A DNA stretch of 64,000 nt from Streptomyces brevispora (GTDB lineage: Bacteria > Actinomycetota > Actinomycetes > Streptomycetales > Streptomycetaceae), in contig NZ_VIWW01000001.1 of the NCBI RefSeq assembly GCF_007829885.1, positions 310,001 through 374,000 on the forward strand, read 5' to 3'. The notes under the pieces were generated by a model that had not been told where the DNA came from, ran no database searches, and saw nothing but the letters and a program-made list of their open reading frames with translations. A program made the position numbers and the translations under genes. Positions 1-12,136 of the stretch are shown one piece after another (within the stretch, counting starts at the first letter, position 1; each line of letters begins with the position of its first letter).

Positions 1-1
1 G

Positions 2-1144
2 CAGGCCGGTTCTCCGGCGGAGGCCCTGGCCTACTTCGAGCGCAAGTACGAGGGCATTGTGGTCGAGATCGGCCTCCTCGAGCGGCGGGTGAAGACCACC
101 GATCTGTCCGCGAAGGACGCGACGACGGCCATCGAGCATCTGCGTGCGCAGGTGGACGAGCACCATGCCGTCGGCGACCTCGACGCGCTGCGCAAGCGGC
201 TGGACGCCCTGGTGGCGACGGTCGACTCGCGGCGCGAGGAGCGCAAGGCCCAGAAGGCGAAGCAGACCGACGAGGCGAAGCACGCCAAGGAGGCGCTGGT
301 CGTCGAGGCCGAGGAACTGGCGCAGAGCGAGCAGTGGCGTTCCGCGGGCGAGCGGCTGCGTGCGCTCGTCGACACGTGGAAGGGCCTGCCGCGGCTCGAC
401 CGCAAGTCGGACGACGAGCTGTGGCACCGCTTCTCGCATGCGCGCTCGGCGTTCTCCAAGCGCCGCAAGGCCCACTTCGCCTCGCTGGACGCCCAGCGCG
501 AGGAGGCCCGCAGGGCCAAGGAGAAGCTGGTCGTCGAGGCCGAGTCGCTGTCCCGCTCCTCGGACTGGGGCACGACGGCCGCCCGTTACCGCGACCTGAT
601 GACGGAGTGGAAGGCCGCGGGCCGCGCCCAGCGCGAGGCCGAGGACGATCTGTGGAACCGTTTCCGCGGTGCCCAGGACGTCTTCTTCGCCGCCCGTAGC
701 GAGGTCTTCGCCGAGCGGGACGCGGAGCAGAGCGAGAACCTCAAGCTCAAGGAGGAGCTCGCGGCCGAGGCCGAGAAGCTGGTGCCGGTGAAGGACCTGA
801 AGGCATCCAGGGCGGCGTTCCGGTCCCTCAACGAGCGCTGGGAGGCCATCGGCCACGTGCCGCGTGACGACCGCCCGAAGGTCGAGGGGCGGATGCACAC
901 GGTGGAGCGGGCGCTCCAGGAGGCCGAGGAGTCGGAGTGGCGCCGGACCAACCCGGAGGCACGCGCCCGTGCCGCGGGTCTGACCGGGCAGCTCCAGTCG
1001 GCCGTGGACAAGCTGCGTACCCAGATCGACGCGGCGCGCGCCTCGGGCAACAACTCCCGTGCGGACAAGCTCGCCCGCGAGCTGGAGGGCCGGCAGGCGC
1101 TCCTGGACCAGGCTCTGAAGGGCCTGGAGGAGTTCGGCGGCTGA
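2..1144 (+). CDS. DUF349 domain protein, 5' end outside window
   Basis: The reading frame is already open at the window's first bases, so this gene is truncated at its 5' end by the window edge; 380 residues are visible. It is a charged, helical protein with repeated DUF349 units of the form W-x(2)-A/a-x-R-x(4)-(D/E)-x-W-K, for example SEQWRSAGERLRALVDTWK around residues 101-119 and SSDWGTTAARYRDLMTEWK around 182-200, and a third, more divergent unit ending LNERWEAIGHVPRDDR. Long stretches look like coiled coil. DUF349 proteins have no established enzymatic activity. It converges on relA, with a strong hairpin just after its stop. The family call is secure; the function is unknown. Confidence 0.9.
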   Translation, partial: QAGSPAEALAYFERKYEGIVVEIGLLERRVKTTDLSAKDATTAIEHLRAQVDEHHAVGDLDALRKRLDALVATVDSRREERKAQKAKQTDEAKHAKEALVVEAEELAQSEQWRSAGERLRALVDTWKGLPRLDRKSDDELWHRFSHARSAFSKRRKAHFASLDAQREEARRAKEKLVVEAESLSRSSDWGTTAARYRDLMTEWKAAGRAQREAEDDLWNRFRGAQDVFFAARSEVFAERDAEQSENLKLKEELAAEAEKLVPVKDLKASRAAFRSLNERWEAIGHVPRDDRPKVEGRMHTVERALQEAEESEWRRTNPEARARAAGLTGQLQSAVDKLRTQIDAARASGNNSRADKLARELEGRQALLDQALKGLEEFGG

Positions 1145-1166
1145 CGCCCGGCTTGCCGGTTGCTTC

Positions 1167-1207
1167 GTGAAGGGTCCCCTCCGCCACCGGCGGAGGGGAC
1201 CCTTCAC
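1167..1207. terminator. Perfect 19-bp hairpin between convergent genes
   Basis: Arms 1167-1185 and 1189-1207 are exact reverse complements with a 3-base loop (acc). It lies between the DUF349 gene stop (1144) and the relA stop (1289), so it can serve both strands as a bidirectional terminator. There is no long U tract, as is usual in Streptomyces. Confidence 0.85.
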
Positions 1208-1288
1208 ATGGTGGACGGGGTCGGTGCGGCGCACCGCAGCCCCCCGCGTGTGCACGCGAGGGGCTGGAGGGCCGGTGGACGGCCTGGG

Positions 1289-3859
<2,571 letters not shown>

Positions 3860-3955
3860 GAGTGCTCCTCGTGCGGATCCGGACACCCGGAAAGGCCATC
3901 GTATCGACCCTGCGGCCGGTCCTCCCCCGGGGTGACCGTGGGAGCCCGCACAACG

Positions 3956-3993
3956 CGAAGCGGGCACCCGGTTGTTCCCGGGTGCCCGCTTCG
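3956..3993 (-). terminator. Hairpin downstream of apt
   Basis: Arms 3956-3971 and 3978-3993 form a 16-bp perfect stem with a 6-base loop (ttgttc). It follows the apt stop and precedes the relA start, and probably ends most transcripts of the secDF-apt operon, leaving relA to its own promoter between about 3860 and 3955. Confidence 0.75.
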
Positions 3994-4031
3994 GTGCGTG
4001 TGATGCGGTGCCGCGTGAGGTCCGTCGGCGT

Positions 4032-4586
4032 TCAGACCGTGATCAGGGCCTCCAGCGGAGCGCCCTGCAGGTGCTCCTCCAAGCGGCCCCGCCCGGCCAG
4101 GAATCCCAGCTCCATGAGGACGGCCACGCCGGCGACCCGGGCCCCGGCACGCCTGATGAGTTCCAGCGAGGCTCCGGCGGTGCCGCCGGTGGCCAGGACG
4201 TCGTCGATGACCATGATCCGGTCGTCGGGGGACAGGTCCTCCGCGTGGATCTCGATCTCCGCGGTGCCGTACTCCAGCTCGTACGCCTGGCTGAGCGTGG
4301 CGCCCGGCAGCTTCCCGGCCTTACGGACGGGGACGAAGCCGAGTCCGGCCCGTACCGCGACGGGTGCGGCCAGGATGAAGCCTCGGGCCTCCAAGCCGAC
4401 GATCTTCGTGGCGCCGTGCTTCACGCACAGTTCCGCGAGGGCGTCGGTGAGTGCGGTGAAAGCCACCGGGTCCGCGAGCAGCGGGGTGATGTCCTTGAAC
4501 ATCACCCCCGGCTTCGGGTAGTCCGCCACGTCACGGATCCGGCTGAGCAGGAGGTCCCTCGTGCTCGCGGTGGTGCTGCTGGTCAT
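4032..4586 (-). CDS. apt: Adenine phosphoribosyltransferase
   Basis: Converts adenine plus PRPP to AMP in purine salvage. The product is 184 residues, close to the usual bacterial Apt length. Visible landmarks are the N-terminal [15 protein letters not shown], the glycine-rich [14 protein letters not shown], and the PRPP-binding loop [13 protein letters not shown]. The ATG at 4586 has GGGGAAG about 7 bases upstream. Its ATG overlaps the secF stop (ATGA), so translation is coupled. Apt beside a relA gene is a common actinobacterial arrangement, linking purine salvage to GTP/ppGpp balance, although here a hairpin separates the transcripts. Confidence 0.97.
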   Translation of the reverse strand: MTSSTTASTRDLLLSRIRDVADYPKPGVMFKDITPLLADPVAFTALTDALAELCVKHGATKIVGLEARGFILAAPVAVRAGLGFVPVRKAGKLPGATLSQAYELEYGTAEIEIHAEDLSPDDRIMVIDDVLATGGTAGASLELIRRAGARVAGVAVLMELGFLAGRGRLEEHLQGAPLEALITV

Positions 4587-5686
4587 CGACGCTTCCCCGA
4601 GGTCCGGCCGTGGCCCCTGGGGGGCTCCTGGCGCTGGCCGACGACCGCGGCGGCGGGTTCGACGTCCTCGGGGATGCCCTGCTCCGCCTGCTCCGCCTCG
4701 GAGAGCTCGCCCTTGGCGGCGGCTGCCGCGCGCTTGGCGAGGATCCGCTTCTTCAGGGCCTTCATCTGCGGGTCGCGTTCCTTGAGGTCGGCGACGAGCG
4801 GAGTGGCGATGAAGATCGAGGAGTACGCACCGGCGGCGAGGCCGACGAAGAGTGCCAGGGAGATGTCGTTCAGCATGCCTGCGCCGAGGACACCGCCACC
4901 GATGAACAGCAGACCGGCGACCGGCAGCAGGGCGACGACCGTGGTGTTGATCGAACGGACCAGCGTGCCGTTGATGGAGCGGTTGGCGATCTCGCTGTAC
5001 GTCCACCGGGTCTGCTTGGTGATCCCCTGCGTGCCCTCCTTGAGGCTGTCGAAGACGACGACCGTGTCGTAGAGGGAGTAACCGAGAATCGTCAGCAGGC
5101 CGATCACGGTGCCCGGGGTGACCTCGAAGCCCACCAGGGCGTAGACGCCGACCGTGATGGTGATGTCGTGGATCAGCGCGACCAGTGCCGCGATGGCCAT
5201 GCGCCATTCGAAGGCGATGGCCAGGTAGATCACGACGAGGACCATGAAGACGCCGAGTCCGGTCCAGGCCTTGTTGGCGATCTGCTCACCCCAGCTGGGC
5301 CCGACCAGGTCGGCGGCGATCTTCTCGGCCGGAACGCCGAGGTCCTTGGAGAGCTGGCTCTTGATCTGGTCCGACTTCGCGGTGTCGACCTCGGTGATCT
5401 GAATCCGCAGACCGCCGTTGCCCAGCTTCTGGACGATGGCCTGGTGCCCGGAGGCATCCGTGGCCAGCGTCTCCGCGCTGGCGACCGTGACGCTCGTCTT
5501 CGGTGTGGTGAAGACGGCACCGCCCTTGAACTCGATGCCCATGTTCAGGCCGCTGACCGCCAGGGCGACGATGGCCGTGATGGTGATCAGGATCGAGATG
5601 CCGTACCAGATCTTGCGGTTGCCGATGAAGTCGTAGCCGACCTCGCCGCGGTAGAGACGGGCGCCGAGATTGCCGAGTCGCGACAT
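4583..5686 (-). CDS. secF: Protein translocase subunit SecF
   Basis: Membrane subunit of the SecDF complex, which uses the proton gradient to help pull exported proteins through SecYEG. The product is 367 residues with an N-terminal membrane helix (residues about 28-48), an extracytoplasmic domain starting near GIEFKGGAVF, and a C-terminal block of five helices containing the conserved ILGYSLYDTVVVFDSLKE and RSINTTVVALLPV segments. The cytoplasmic tail is charged and Ala/Glu rich. The ATG at 5686 follows GGAGG; it starts one base after the secD stop. The start choice matches the family's N-terminal length. Confidence 0.97.
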   Translation of the reverse strand: MSRLGNLGARLYRGEVGYDFIGNRKIWYGISILITITAIVALAVSGLNMGIEFKGGAVFTTPKTSVTVASAETLATDASGHQAIVQKLGNGGLRIQITEVDTAKSDQIKSQLSKDLGVPAEKIAADLVGPSWGEQIANKAWTGLGVFMVLVVIYLAIAFEWRMAIAALVALIHDITITVGVYALVGFEVTPGTVIGLLTILGYSLYDTVVVFDSLKEGTQGITKQTRWTYSEIANRSINGTLVRSINTTVVALLPVAGLLFIGGGVLGAGMLNDISLALFVGLAAGAYSSIFIATPLVADLKERDPQMKALKKRILAKRAAAAAKGELSEAEQAEQGIPEDVEPAAAVVGQRQEPPRGHGRTSGKRR

Positions 5687-5687
5687 C

Positions 5688-7412
5688 TCACGCCTCCTTC
5701 GGGTCGGTGGGGGCGTTGACACGGCGCGAACGACGCAGCGGCGGCTTGGCACCGAGCCGCTTCGGGTCCAGTCCGGACCACGGGTGACCACTCGCGAAGA
5801 ATTTGGTACGGGCCATGAGCGTCATGACGGGCTTGGTGAAGAGGAACACCACGACCACGTCGAGCAGGGTGGTGAGACCCAGCGTGAACGCGAAGCCCTG
5901 GACCTTTCCGACGGTGACGACGAACAGCACCGCCGCGGCCAGGAACGACACGAAGTCGGAGACCAGGATGGTGCGCCGGGCTCGCGGCCAGGCCCGCTCG
6001 ACGGCCGGACGGAGCGTTCGGCCCTCGCGGATCTCGTCACGGATGCGTTCGAAGTACACGATGAACGAGTCCGCGGTGATACCGATCGCCACGATGGCGC
6101 CGCAGACCGCCGGCAGGTTCAGTGCGAAGCCGATGGCCGGACCGAGAAGCGACATGAGCGTGTAGGTCAGGATGCCGGAGACCAGGAGGCTGAGGAGCGC
6201 GATGAGCGCCAGCCCGCGGTAGTAGGCCACCAGGTAGATGACCACGAGGGCCAGGCCGATGGCACCGGCGATCAGGCCCGCCCGGAGCTGCTCGCCACCG
6301 AGGGCGGCGGTGACAGTGGTGACACTCTGCTCGGTGAAGGAGAGCGGCAGCGCACCGTAGGACAGCACGTTCGCCAGTTCCTCGGCGGACTGCTGGGTGA
6401 AGCTGCCGGAGATCTCGGCGCTGCCGCTGAGCGTCTCGTTCACCTGGGGTGCGGAGACAACCTCGCCGTCCAGTGCGATGGCGAACTGGTTCTGCGGGGA
6501 CTGCTGTGCGGAGAGCTTCTTGGTGATCGTCTGGAACTGCTTGGAGCCCTTGCCGGAGAACTCCATCTGGACGATCCACATGCCACGCTGCTGGTCAAAA
6601 TTGGCCTTGGCGCTGTCCACCTCGGTACCGGACACCTCGGCCGGGCCGAGCACGTACTTCGCATCGCCCTCGGAGCTGCACGCGACGACCGTGTCGGTGG
6701 GCTTGACGCCCAGGGCCGCCTTGGAGCGACTGGCCCTGCTGGAGCAGTCGAGCTCCTCGAACTGCTTCTGCAGCTTGGCGGCGGCCGCCTGCTCCTCCGC
6801 GGAGGCCGTCGGGGCGCTGCTCGCCGCGGGGGTGGGCGAGGTGTCGGCCTTCAGGCCACCGGTGACCGCGCGGCCCTGTGTGGTGGCACTCGCGCTCGGC
6901 TTCCCGGACGGGCTCGTCGCCTTGTCCGAGGCGGAGGAGCTCGGCGATGCCGACGGGCTGGCCTTGTCGGAGGACGAGGCACTGGGTGCCGGGGTGGGCG
7001 TGCCCTGGGCGACCGTCAGCACCGGCCGGAAGTAGAGCTTGGCCGTGGTACCGACCTGCGCCCGGGCCTGGGCGGAGTTCGTGCCCTTGGGGATGTTGAC
7101 GATGATGTTGCGATTGCCCTGGGTCTGGACCTCGGCCTCGGAGACACCAAGACCATTGACGCGGCGTTCCATGATCTGGACCGCCGTGTCCATGTTGGTC
7201 TTGTTGATCGCCGACTCCTGACCGGGCTCGGCCTTCGCCTCGAGCGTGATGGACGTGCCGCCCGCCAGGTCGATGCCGAGTCGCGGCGTCGGCTGATGGG
7301 CCAGGAACATCCCGCCGGTGAGCGCGACCATGGCCATCAGGATCAGAGCCAGGGCACGCCCCGGCCTGCCCTGACCACCGGCCGGACCTCGGCCCTTCTT
7401 CGGTGCTGCCAC
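5688..7412 (-). CDS. secD: Protein translocase subunit SecD
   Basis: Partner of SecF in proton-driven export. The product is 574 residues: one N-terminal helix near residues 20-45, then the large extracytoplasmic region starting with RLGIDLAGGTSI, then a C-terminal membrane domain with AIVAIGITADSFIVYFERIR, the SecD signature helix ending. Residues about 134-185 are a Ser/Ala/Pro/Lys-rich insertion (SPSASPSSSASDK and neighbours) placed outside the membrane, absent from short SecD proteins. The GTG at 7412 gives MAAPKKG; the frame is open 19 codons further, without a convincing site. It is followed immediately by secF and apt. Confidence 0.96.
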   Translation of the reverse strand: MAAPKKGRGPAGGQGRPGRALALILMAMVALTGGMFLAHQPTPRLGIDLAGGTSITLEAKAEPGQESAINKTNMDTAVQIMERRVNGLGVSEAEVQTQGNRNIIVNIPKGTNSAQARAQVGTTAKLYFRPVLTVAQGTPTPAPSASSSDKASPSASPSSSASDKATSPSGKPSASATTQGRAVTGGLKADTSPTPAASSAPTASAEEQAAAAKLQKQFEELDCSSRASRSKAALGVKPTDTVVACSSEGDAKYVLGPAEVSGTEVDSAKANFDQQRGMWIVQMEFSGKGSKQFQTITKKLSAQQSPQNQFAIALDGEVVSAPQVNETLSGSAEISGSFTQQSAEELANVLSYGALPLSFTEQSVTTVTAALGGEQLRAGLIAGAIGLALVVIYLVAYYRGLALIALLSLLVSGILTYTLMSLLGPAIGFALNLPAVCGAIVAIGITADSFIVYFERIRDEIREGRTLRPAVERAWPRARRTILVSDFVSFLAAAVLFVVTVGKVQGFAFTLGLTTLLDVVVVFLFTKPVMTLMARTKFFASGHPWSGLDPKRLGAKPPLRRSRRVNAPTDPKEA

Positions 7413-7510
7413 CTTCTCGTTTCTCCCTAGTCCAACCGCCCCGCGCCGGGTACGCGCCCAAGCGGCCACGAAGTGTAGTGGGGACCCGCCCCCGCAGAAG
7501 ACCGCACGGT

Positions 7511-7551
7511 CCGGGGATGGCCGGATGCCTGTGGGCTCATGGCATCCCCGG
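7511..7551 (-). terminator. Weak hairpin between yajC and secD
   Basis: CCGGGGATG at 7511-7519 can pair with CATCCCCGG at 7543-7551, and a nested alternative pairs 7523-7529 with 7541-7547. It lies in the 147-base gap after yajC. It may attenuate rather than end transcription into secDF; the evidence is the structure alone. Confidence 0.4.
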
Positions 7552-7559
7552 GTCGTGTG

Positions 7560-8063
7560 CTACTTCGCGTCGGCCTCGCCGTCGGCCTTGCCGTCGGCCT
7601 TCTTGTCGGCCTTCTTGTCGACCTGGGTGTCGGCCGCCTCGGCCTCGTCGGCCTCGGCCTTCTTGCCCAGATCGATCTTCGTGTCGTCCGAGGTGTCCTC
7701 GTCCGTGGCGTCGTCGAGCTCGGTCAGCGAGGAGGCGTCATCGGGCACGACCGCGCCGTCGACGTCGAGCTCCTCCTCCTCGTCACCGTGGACGATGCGG
7801 TTGTACTCCGCGTCGTCCAGAACGGCGCCGATGGAGTTCTTGGCGTAGACGGCATGGACGCCGGGAGCGATCTCAAGGAGCACCGAGTCGTCGTGAAGCT
7901 CCTTGACGGTGGCGTACATGCCCCCGATCGTCCGGACGCCGGTGCCGGGCTGCATCTCATTGCGCATGGCCGCAGCCGCCGCCTGCTTCTTCTTGGCGGA
8001 CCGCGTCATCAGGAACATGGCCCCGATAAGCACGATGAAGGGGAGGAGAGTCACGGGATTCAC
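7560..8063 (-). CDS. yajC: Preprotein translocase accessory subunit YajC
   Basis: Small single-pass membrane protein that associates with SecDF. The product is 167 residues: membrane helix LLPFIVLIGAMFLMTR near the N terminus, then the conserved MQPGTGVRTIGGMYATV and DSVLLEIAPGV segments, then a long acidic and Lys/Ala/Asp-rich tail (KADKKADGKADGEADAK) typical of actinobacterial YajC. GTG at 8063 is preceded by GAAGGAAA and gives the usual short N terminus; the open frame continues 27 codons upstream without a plausible signal. It lies directly upstream of secD and secF. Confidence 0.93.
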   Translation of the reverse strand: MNPVTLLPFIVLIGAMFLMTRSAKKKQAAAAAMRNEMQPGTGVRTIGGMYATVKELHDDSVLLEIAPGVHAVYAKNSIGAVLDDAEYNRIVHGDEEEELDVDGAVVPDDASSLTELDDATDEDTSDDTKIDLGKKAEADEAEAADTQVDKKADKKADGKADGEADAK

Positions 8064-8227
8064 GGGACGAGTTTCCTTCGCACGACCGCGCTGGAAGGCG
8101 GCCTGATCTACGGGGGTGGGTACACCGACCTTTAAGGGCGGCATCGGCGGAGTCTAAGTCAGTCCGCATCGATGGAACAACGCCCAGCATGGCACCCGGG
8201 TTCCGCTACGGGCCAACCTGTGACGCA

Positions 8228-9301
8228 TCACGCCCCGAACAGGCCCTGTTGTCCCTTTCCGTCATGCTGCGGTGGAACCAGCCCGAGGTGGGCCCAGGCA
8301 GCCGGTGTGGCGACCCGCCCGCGCGGCGTCCTGGCCAGCAGCCCTTCCCGCACCAGGAAGGGCTCGGCGACCTCCTCGACCGTCTCCCGCTCCTCCCCCA
8401 CGGCGACCGCGAGCGTCGACAGGCCGACCGGGCCGCCGCCGAAAAGTTTCATCAGCGCGCCGAGCACCGCCCGGTCCAGCCGGTCGAGACCGCGGGCGTC
8501 GACCTCGTACACCTGGAGGGCCGCCGCGGCGATGTCCCGGTCGATCCTGCCGTCGGCCTTGACCTGGGCGTAGTCCCGGACACGGCGCAGCAGCCGGTTG
8601 GCGATTCGGGGCGTGCCGCGGGAGCGGCCGGCGATCTCCGCGGCGCCCTCGACGTCTATCCCGACGTCGAGGAGCCGGGCCGAGCGATGAATCACCCTTT
8701 CCAGTTCGACGGGGGTGTAGAACTCCATGTGCCCCGTGAAGCCGAAACGGTCGCGCAGCGGGGGCGGCAGGAGTCCGGCCCGGGTGGTGGCGCCGACCAG
8801 GGTGAAGGGCGGCAGCTCCAGCGGGATGGCGGTCGCCCCCGGTCCCTTGCCGACGATCACGTCGACCCGGAAGTCCTCCATCGCCATGTAGAGCATCTCC
8901 TCGGCAGGCCGGGACATGCGGTGGATCTCGTCGAGGAAGAGGACCTCACCCTCCTGGAGCGAGGAAAGGATCGCCGCGAGATCGCCCGCGTGCTGGATGG
9001 CGGGGCCCGAGGTGATCCGGATCGGCGCGTTCATCTCGGCGGCGATGATCATGGAGAGGGTGGTCTTGCCCAGGCCCGGGGCGCCGGAGAGCAGCACGTG
9101 GTCGGCGGTGGCGCCACGGGCCAGGGCCGCCTTGAGCACCAGGTCGAGCTGTTCGCGCACCGTCTCCTGGCCGACGAACTCGTCGAGGTCCTTGGGGCGC
9201 AGCGCCGCCTCGACGGCGGTGTCCTCGCCGTCCGCGCCGGCGGCGACCAGCCGCTCGTCGAGCAGCTCGCCGGTGTCGGGTCCGGTCTCGTCCCAGTTCA
9301 T
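8228..9301 (-). CDS. ruvB: Holliday junction ATP-dependent DNA helicase RuvB
   Basis: Hexameric AAA+ motor that drives branch migration with RuvA. The product is 357 residues with Walker [10 protein letters not shown], Walker B LFLDEIHR, sensor motif GATTRAGLL with the RDRFG arginine region, and the C-terminal winged-helix domain ([15 protein letters not shown]). The N terminus MNWDETGP is typical of Streptomyces. It ends the ruvC-ruvA-ruvB operon, 94 bases after ruvA. 164 bases separate it from yajC downstream. Confidence 0.98.
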   Translation of the reverse strand: MNWDETGPDTGELLDERLVAAGADGEDTAVEAALRPKDLDEFVGQETVREQLDLVLKAALARGATADHVLLSGAPGLGKTTLSMIIAAEMNAPIRITSGPAIQHAGDLAAILSSLQEGEVLFLDEIHRMSRPAEEMLYMAMEDFRVDVIVGKGPGATAIPLELPPFTLVGATTRAGLLPPPLRDRFGFTGHMEFYTPVELERVIHRSARLLDVGIDVEGAAEIAGRSRGTPRIANRLLRRVRDYAQVKADGRIDRDIAAAALQVYEVDARGLDRLDRAVLGALMKLFGGGPVGLSTLAVAVGEERETVEEVAEPFLVREGLLARTPRGRVATPAAWAHLGLVPPQHDGKGQQGLFGA

Positions 9302-9395
9302 CTCGTCAGTCCCGCCTCGGGTGTTTCGGTGCCGGCCGTACGTGGCGGCCCCAGGGTGTCGCTGTCCGGCCGGCGCGGCGCCGGCCGGGGCTCGC

Positions 9396-10022
9396 TCAGC
9401 GCGCGCGGTTGAGGGTCTGCAGGGCGGCGCGCAGCAGCTGCGGCACGGGGGGCTGCGCGCCCTCCGCGATGGCCGCCTCCGCCTGCGGGGCCACGGCGGA
9501 CACCGCCTCGTCCGCCTCGCGGGTCGCGTAGCCGAGGCCGATCAGGGCGGCCTGCAGCTGGTCCCGCCAGGAGGAGGAGACCGGGGTGCCGATGCCCTGC
9601 TGGCCGATGTGGGCGCCGACCGGCTCGCCGAGTCTGTCCTTGAGTTCGAGCAGGAGCTTCTGCGCGCCCTTCTTGCCGATGCCGGAGACCGCGGTGAGCG
9701 CCTTCTCGTCCCCGGTGGACACGGCGATGCGCAGGGCGTCCGGGCTGTGCGTGGCGAGCATGGCCTGGGCGAGCCTGGGTCCGACCCCGCTCGCGGTCTG
9801 GAGCAGCTCGAAGGTCTGCCGCTCGTCGTCGTCGGCGAAGCCGTAGAGCGTGAGGGAGTCCTCCCGTACGACGAGGGAGGTGGCGAGTTTCGCCTCCTTG
9901 CCGATACGGAGGCCGGCGAGGGTGTTCGGCGCGCACTGGACGGCCATGCCGATGCCGCCGACCTCGATCACGGCCGTGGTCGGGGCTAGCGCGGCCACGG
10001 GGCCGCTGACGAAGGCGATCAT
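9396..10022 (-). CDS. ruvA: Holliday junction branch migration protein RuvA
   Basis: Binds four-way junctions as a tetramer and loads RuvB. The product is 208 residues: N-terminal OB fold ([23 protein letters not shown]), helix-hairpin-helix region ([18 protein letters not shown] and [18 protein letters not shown]) and a C-terminal domain that contacts RuvB ([16 protein letters not shown]). The ATG at 10022 overlaps the ruvC stop as ATGA, so ruvA is translationally coupled to ruvC. Confidence 0.97.
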   Translation of the reverse strand: MIAFVSGPVAALAPTTAVIEVGGIGMAVQCAPNTLAGLRIGKEAKLATSLVVREDSLTLYGFADDDERQTFELLQTASGVGPRLAQAMLATHSPDALRIAVSTGDEKALTAVSGIGKKGAQKLLLELKDRLGEPVGAHIGQQGIGTPVSSSWRDQLQAALIGLGYATREADEAVSAVAPQAEAAIAEGAQPPVPQLLRAALQTLNRAR

Positions 10023-10588
10023 CGGGGGACCTTCCGGACGGGAACTGCTGCGGTGCGCGGAACGCGCGCGGTACGGGCTGCGGCGGCCGCGTGCGCCTGC
10101 TGGAGACGGTTGACCGCCGGGGCGCGCCAGATGTGGCAGATGGCGAGGGCGAGGGCGTCGGCGGCGTCGGCCGGCTTCGGTGGGGCGTCCAGCCGAAGGA
10201 GCCGGGTGACCATGGCGCCGACCTGTGCCTTGTCCGCGCGGCCGCTGCCGGTGACGGCGGCCTTGACCTCGCTGGGGGTGTGCAGGGCCACCGGGATGCC
10301 GCGGCGGGAGGCGCAGAGCATGGCGACCGCGCTGGCCTGGGCGGTGCCCATCACCGTGCGGACATTGTGCTGGCTGAAAACCCGCTCGACGGCGACGACT
10401 TCGGGGCGGTGCTCGTCGAGCCACTCCTCGATGCCGCGCTCGATGGCCACCAGCCGGTGCCCGAGCTCGGCATCGGCCGGTGTGCGCACGACTCCGACGC
10501 CGAGCATCGTCAGGGGACGGCCCGCGACGCCTTCGACGACTCCGATGCCGCACCGGGTCAGCCCGGGGTCCACACCGAGTACCCGCAT
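10019..10588 (-). CDS. ruvC: Crossover junction endodeoxyribonuclease RuvC
   Basis: Resolves Holliday junctions by paired nicks. The product is 189 residues. Catalytic acidic residues are recognisable: Asp7 in [12 protein letters not shown], the Glu in VVAVERVF, and the Asp pair in [13 protein letters not shown]. The family-typical [17 protein letters not shown] segment is present. The C-terminal 30 residues are Ala/Arg rich and vary in the family. It is the first gene of the ruvCAB operon, separated from the upstream yebC by a strong hairpin, so it probably has its own promoter. Confidence 0.97.
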   Translation of the reverse strand: MRVLGVDPGLTRCGIGVVEGVAGRPLTMLGVGVVRTPADAELGHRLVAIERGIEEWLDEHRPEVVAVERVFSQHNVRTVMGTAQASAVAMLCASRRGIPVALHTPSEVKAAVTGSGRADKAQVGAMVTRLLRLDAPPKPADAADALALAICHIWRAPAVNRLQQAHAAAAARTARVPRTAAVPVRKVPR

Positions 10589-10653
10589 GGGTCGCCCCCT
10601 CCCTGCCGATCGGTCAACTGTTCCCGCAGGCTATCGGCTCGCACTGACAGTGC

Positions 10654-10689
10654 GACGGGCCGACGGGGCGTGTCCCCCGTCGGCCCGTC
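10654..10689 (-). terminator. 15-bp hairpin between yebC and ruvC
   Basis: Arms 10654-10668 and 10675-10689 are exact reverse complements with loop cgtgtc. It sits in the 134-base gap downstream of yebC and separates the pdxST-yebC unit from ruvCAB. Confidence 0.8.
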
Positions 10690-10722
10690 CCCGGAAAGCT
10701 GCGCCGGTCGGCCGGCGACCGC

Positions 10723-11475
10723 TCAGGCGTCGACCTTCTCCATGACCTCGTCCGAGACATCGAAGTTGGCGAAGACGTTCTGCACGTCGTCGCTGTCCTC
10801 CAGCGCGTCGATCAGCTTGAAGATCTTGCGCGCGCCCTCCTCGTCGAGGTCGACCTGCATGGTGGGCAGGAAGTTGGCCTCGGCCGAGTCGTAGTCGATG
10901 CCGGCCTCCTGGAGCGCGGTGCGCACCGCGACCATGTCGGTGGCCTCGCTGACGACCTCGTACGTCTCACCGAGGTCGTTGACCTCCTCGGCGCCCGCGT
11001 CGAGGACCGCGTCCAGCACGTCGTCCTCGGACAGTTCACCCTTGGGGACGATGACGACGCCCTTGCGGTTGAACAGGTACGAGACCGAGCCCGGGTCGGC
11101 CATCGAGCCGCCGTTGCGCGTCATGGCGACGCGTACGTCGGACGCGGCGCGGTTGCGGTTGTCGGTGAGGCACTCGATGAGCACCGCGACACCGTTCGGG
11201 CCGTAGCCCTCGTACATGATCGTCTGATAATCGACGCCGCCCGCTTCGAGACCGCCACCGCGCTTGACCGCGGAGTCGATGTTCTTGTTCGGGACCGAGC
11301 TCTTCTTCGCCTTCTGGATCGCGTCCACAAGAGTCGGGTTGCCCTCGGGGTCCACACCACCGGTGCGGGCCGCGACCTCGATATTCTTGATCAGCTTCGC
11401 GAAGAGCTTGCCGCGCTTGGCGTCAATCACGGCCTTCTTGTGCTTCGTCGTAGCCCATTTAGAGTGGCCGGACAT
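10723..11475 (-). CDS. YebC/PmpR family DNA-binding or translation-associated protein
   Basis: A 250-residue member of the YebC/TACO1 family, starting with the diagnostic [22 protein letters not shown] (given in part: [14 protein letters not shown]). Further family blocks are [17 protein letters not shown] and an acidic third domain ([14 protein letters not shown]). Family members have been described as transcription regulators and, for TACO1/YebC, as factors easing translation of proline stretches; the sequence alone does not decide. The start is the ATG at 11475 with GAAGGAGAAGG upstream. It sits beside ruvC, a widespread association, and 61 bases after pdxT, possibly co-transcribed with it. 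Confidence 0.95.
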   Translation of the reverse strand: MSGHSKWATTKHKKAVIDAKRGKLFAKLIKNIEVAARTGGVDPEGNPTLVDAIQKAKKSSVPNKNIDSAVKRGGGLEAGGVDYQTIMYEGYGPNGVAVLIECLTDNRNRAASDVRVAMTRNGGSMADPGSVSYLFNRKGVVIVPKGELSEDDVLDAVLDAGAEEVNDLGETYEVVSEATDMVAVRTALQEAGIDYDSAEANFLPTMQVDLDEEGARKIFKLIDALEDSDDVQNVFANFDVSDEVMEKVDA

Positions 11476-11536
11476 CTGCCTTCTCCTTCGCGTCACCAAA
11501 TTCCGTACGAACCCGAGAGATCCTACCGGGATCGAG

Positions 11537-12130
11537 TCAGCGCGCTGCGCGCACCATGTCGACGAAGTACGCGTGAAGCCGGTGGTCCCCGGTCAGTTCG
11601 GGATGGAATGACGTGGCAAGAGCGTTTCCCTGCCGTACTGCCACGATATGGCCGCCGTGCTCGGCAACGACCCGGGCCTGCGCGCCCACGGATTCGACCC
11701 AGGGGGCGCGGATGAAGACGCCCTCGACCGGTCCGCCGTCGATTCCGGCGACCTCGACGGCCGCCTCGAACGACTCGTTCTGCCGCCCGAAAGCGTTACG
11801 CCGCACGATCATGTCGATGCCGCCGATGGTCTCCTGGCCCGAACGCGGGTCGAGGATCTTGTCGGCGAGCAGGATCATTCCGGCGCAGGTGCCGTAGACC
11901 GGCATCCCGGCGGCCACCCGCTCGCGCAGTGGTTCCAGCATGCCGAACAGCGCGGCCAGTTTGGACATCGTGGTGGACTCGCCGCCGGGGACGACCAAGC
12001 CGTCGACCTCGGCGAGTTCCTCGGGCCGCCGGACCGGCCTGGCCAGGGCGTCAGCCGAGGCCAGGGCGATCAGGTGTTCCCGTACGTCGCCCTGAAGAGC
12101 CAGGACTCCGATCACAGGGGTGTCGCTCAT
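11537..12130 (-). CDS. pdxT: Pyridoxal 5'-phosphate synthase glutaminase subunit PdxT
   Basis: Hydrolyses glutamine and channels ammonia to PdxS for PLP synthesis. The product is 197 residues with the class I glutaminase landmarks [22 protein letters not shown], the Cys nucleophile in [11 protein letters not shown] and the His/Glu pair in [11 protein letters not shown]. It begins 6 bases after the pdxS stop, so the two are one operon. Confidence 0.98.
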   Translation of the reverse strand: MSDTPVIGVLALQGDVREHLIALASADALARPVRRPEELAEVDGLVVPGGESTTMSKLAALFGMLEPLRERVAAGMPVYGTCAGMILLADKILDPRSGQETIGGIDMIVRRNAFGRQNESFEAAVEVAGIDGGPVEGVFIRAPWVESVGAQARVVAEHGGHIVAVRQGNALATSFHPELTGDHRLHAYFVDMVRAAR

Positions 12131-12136
12131 CTGTGA

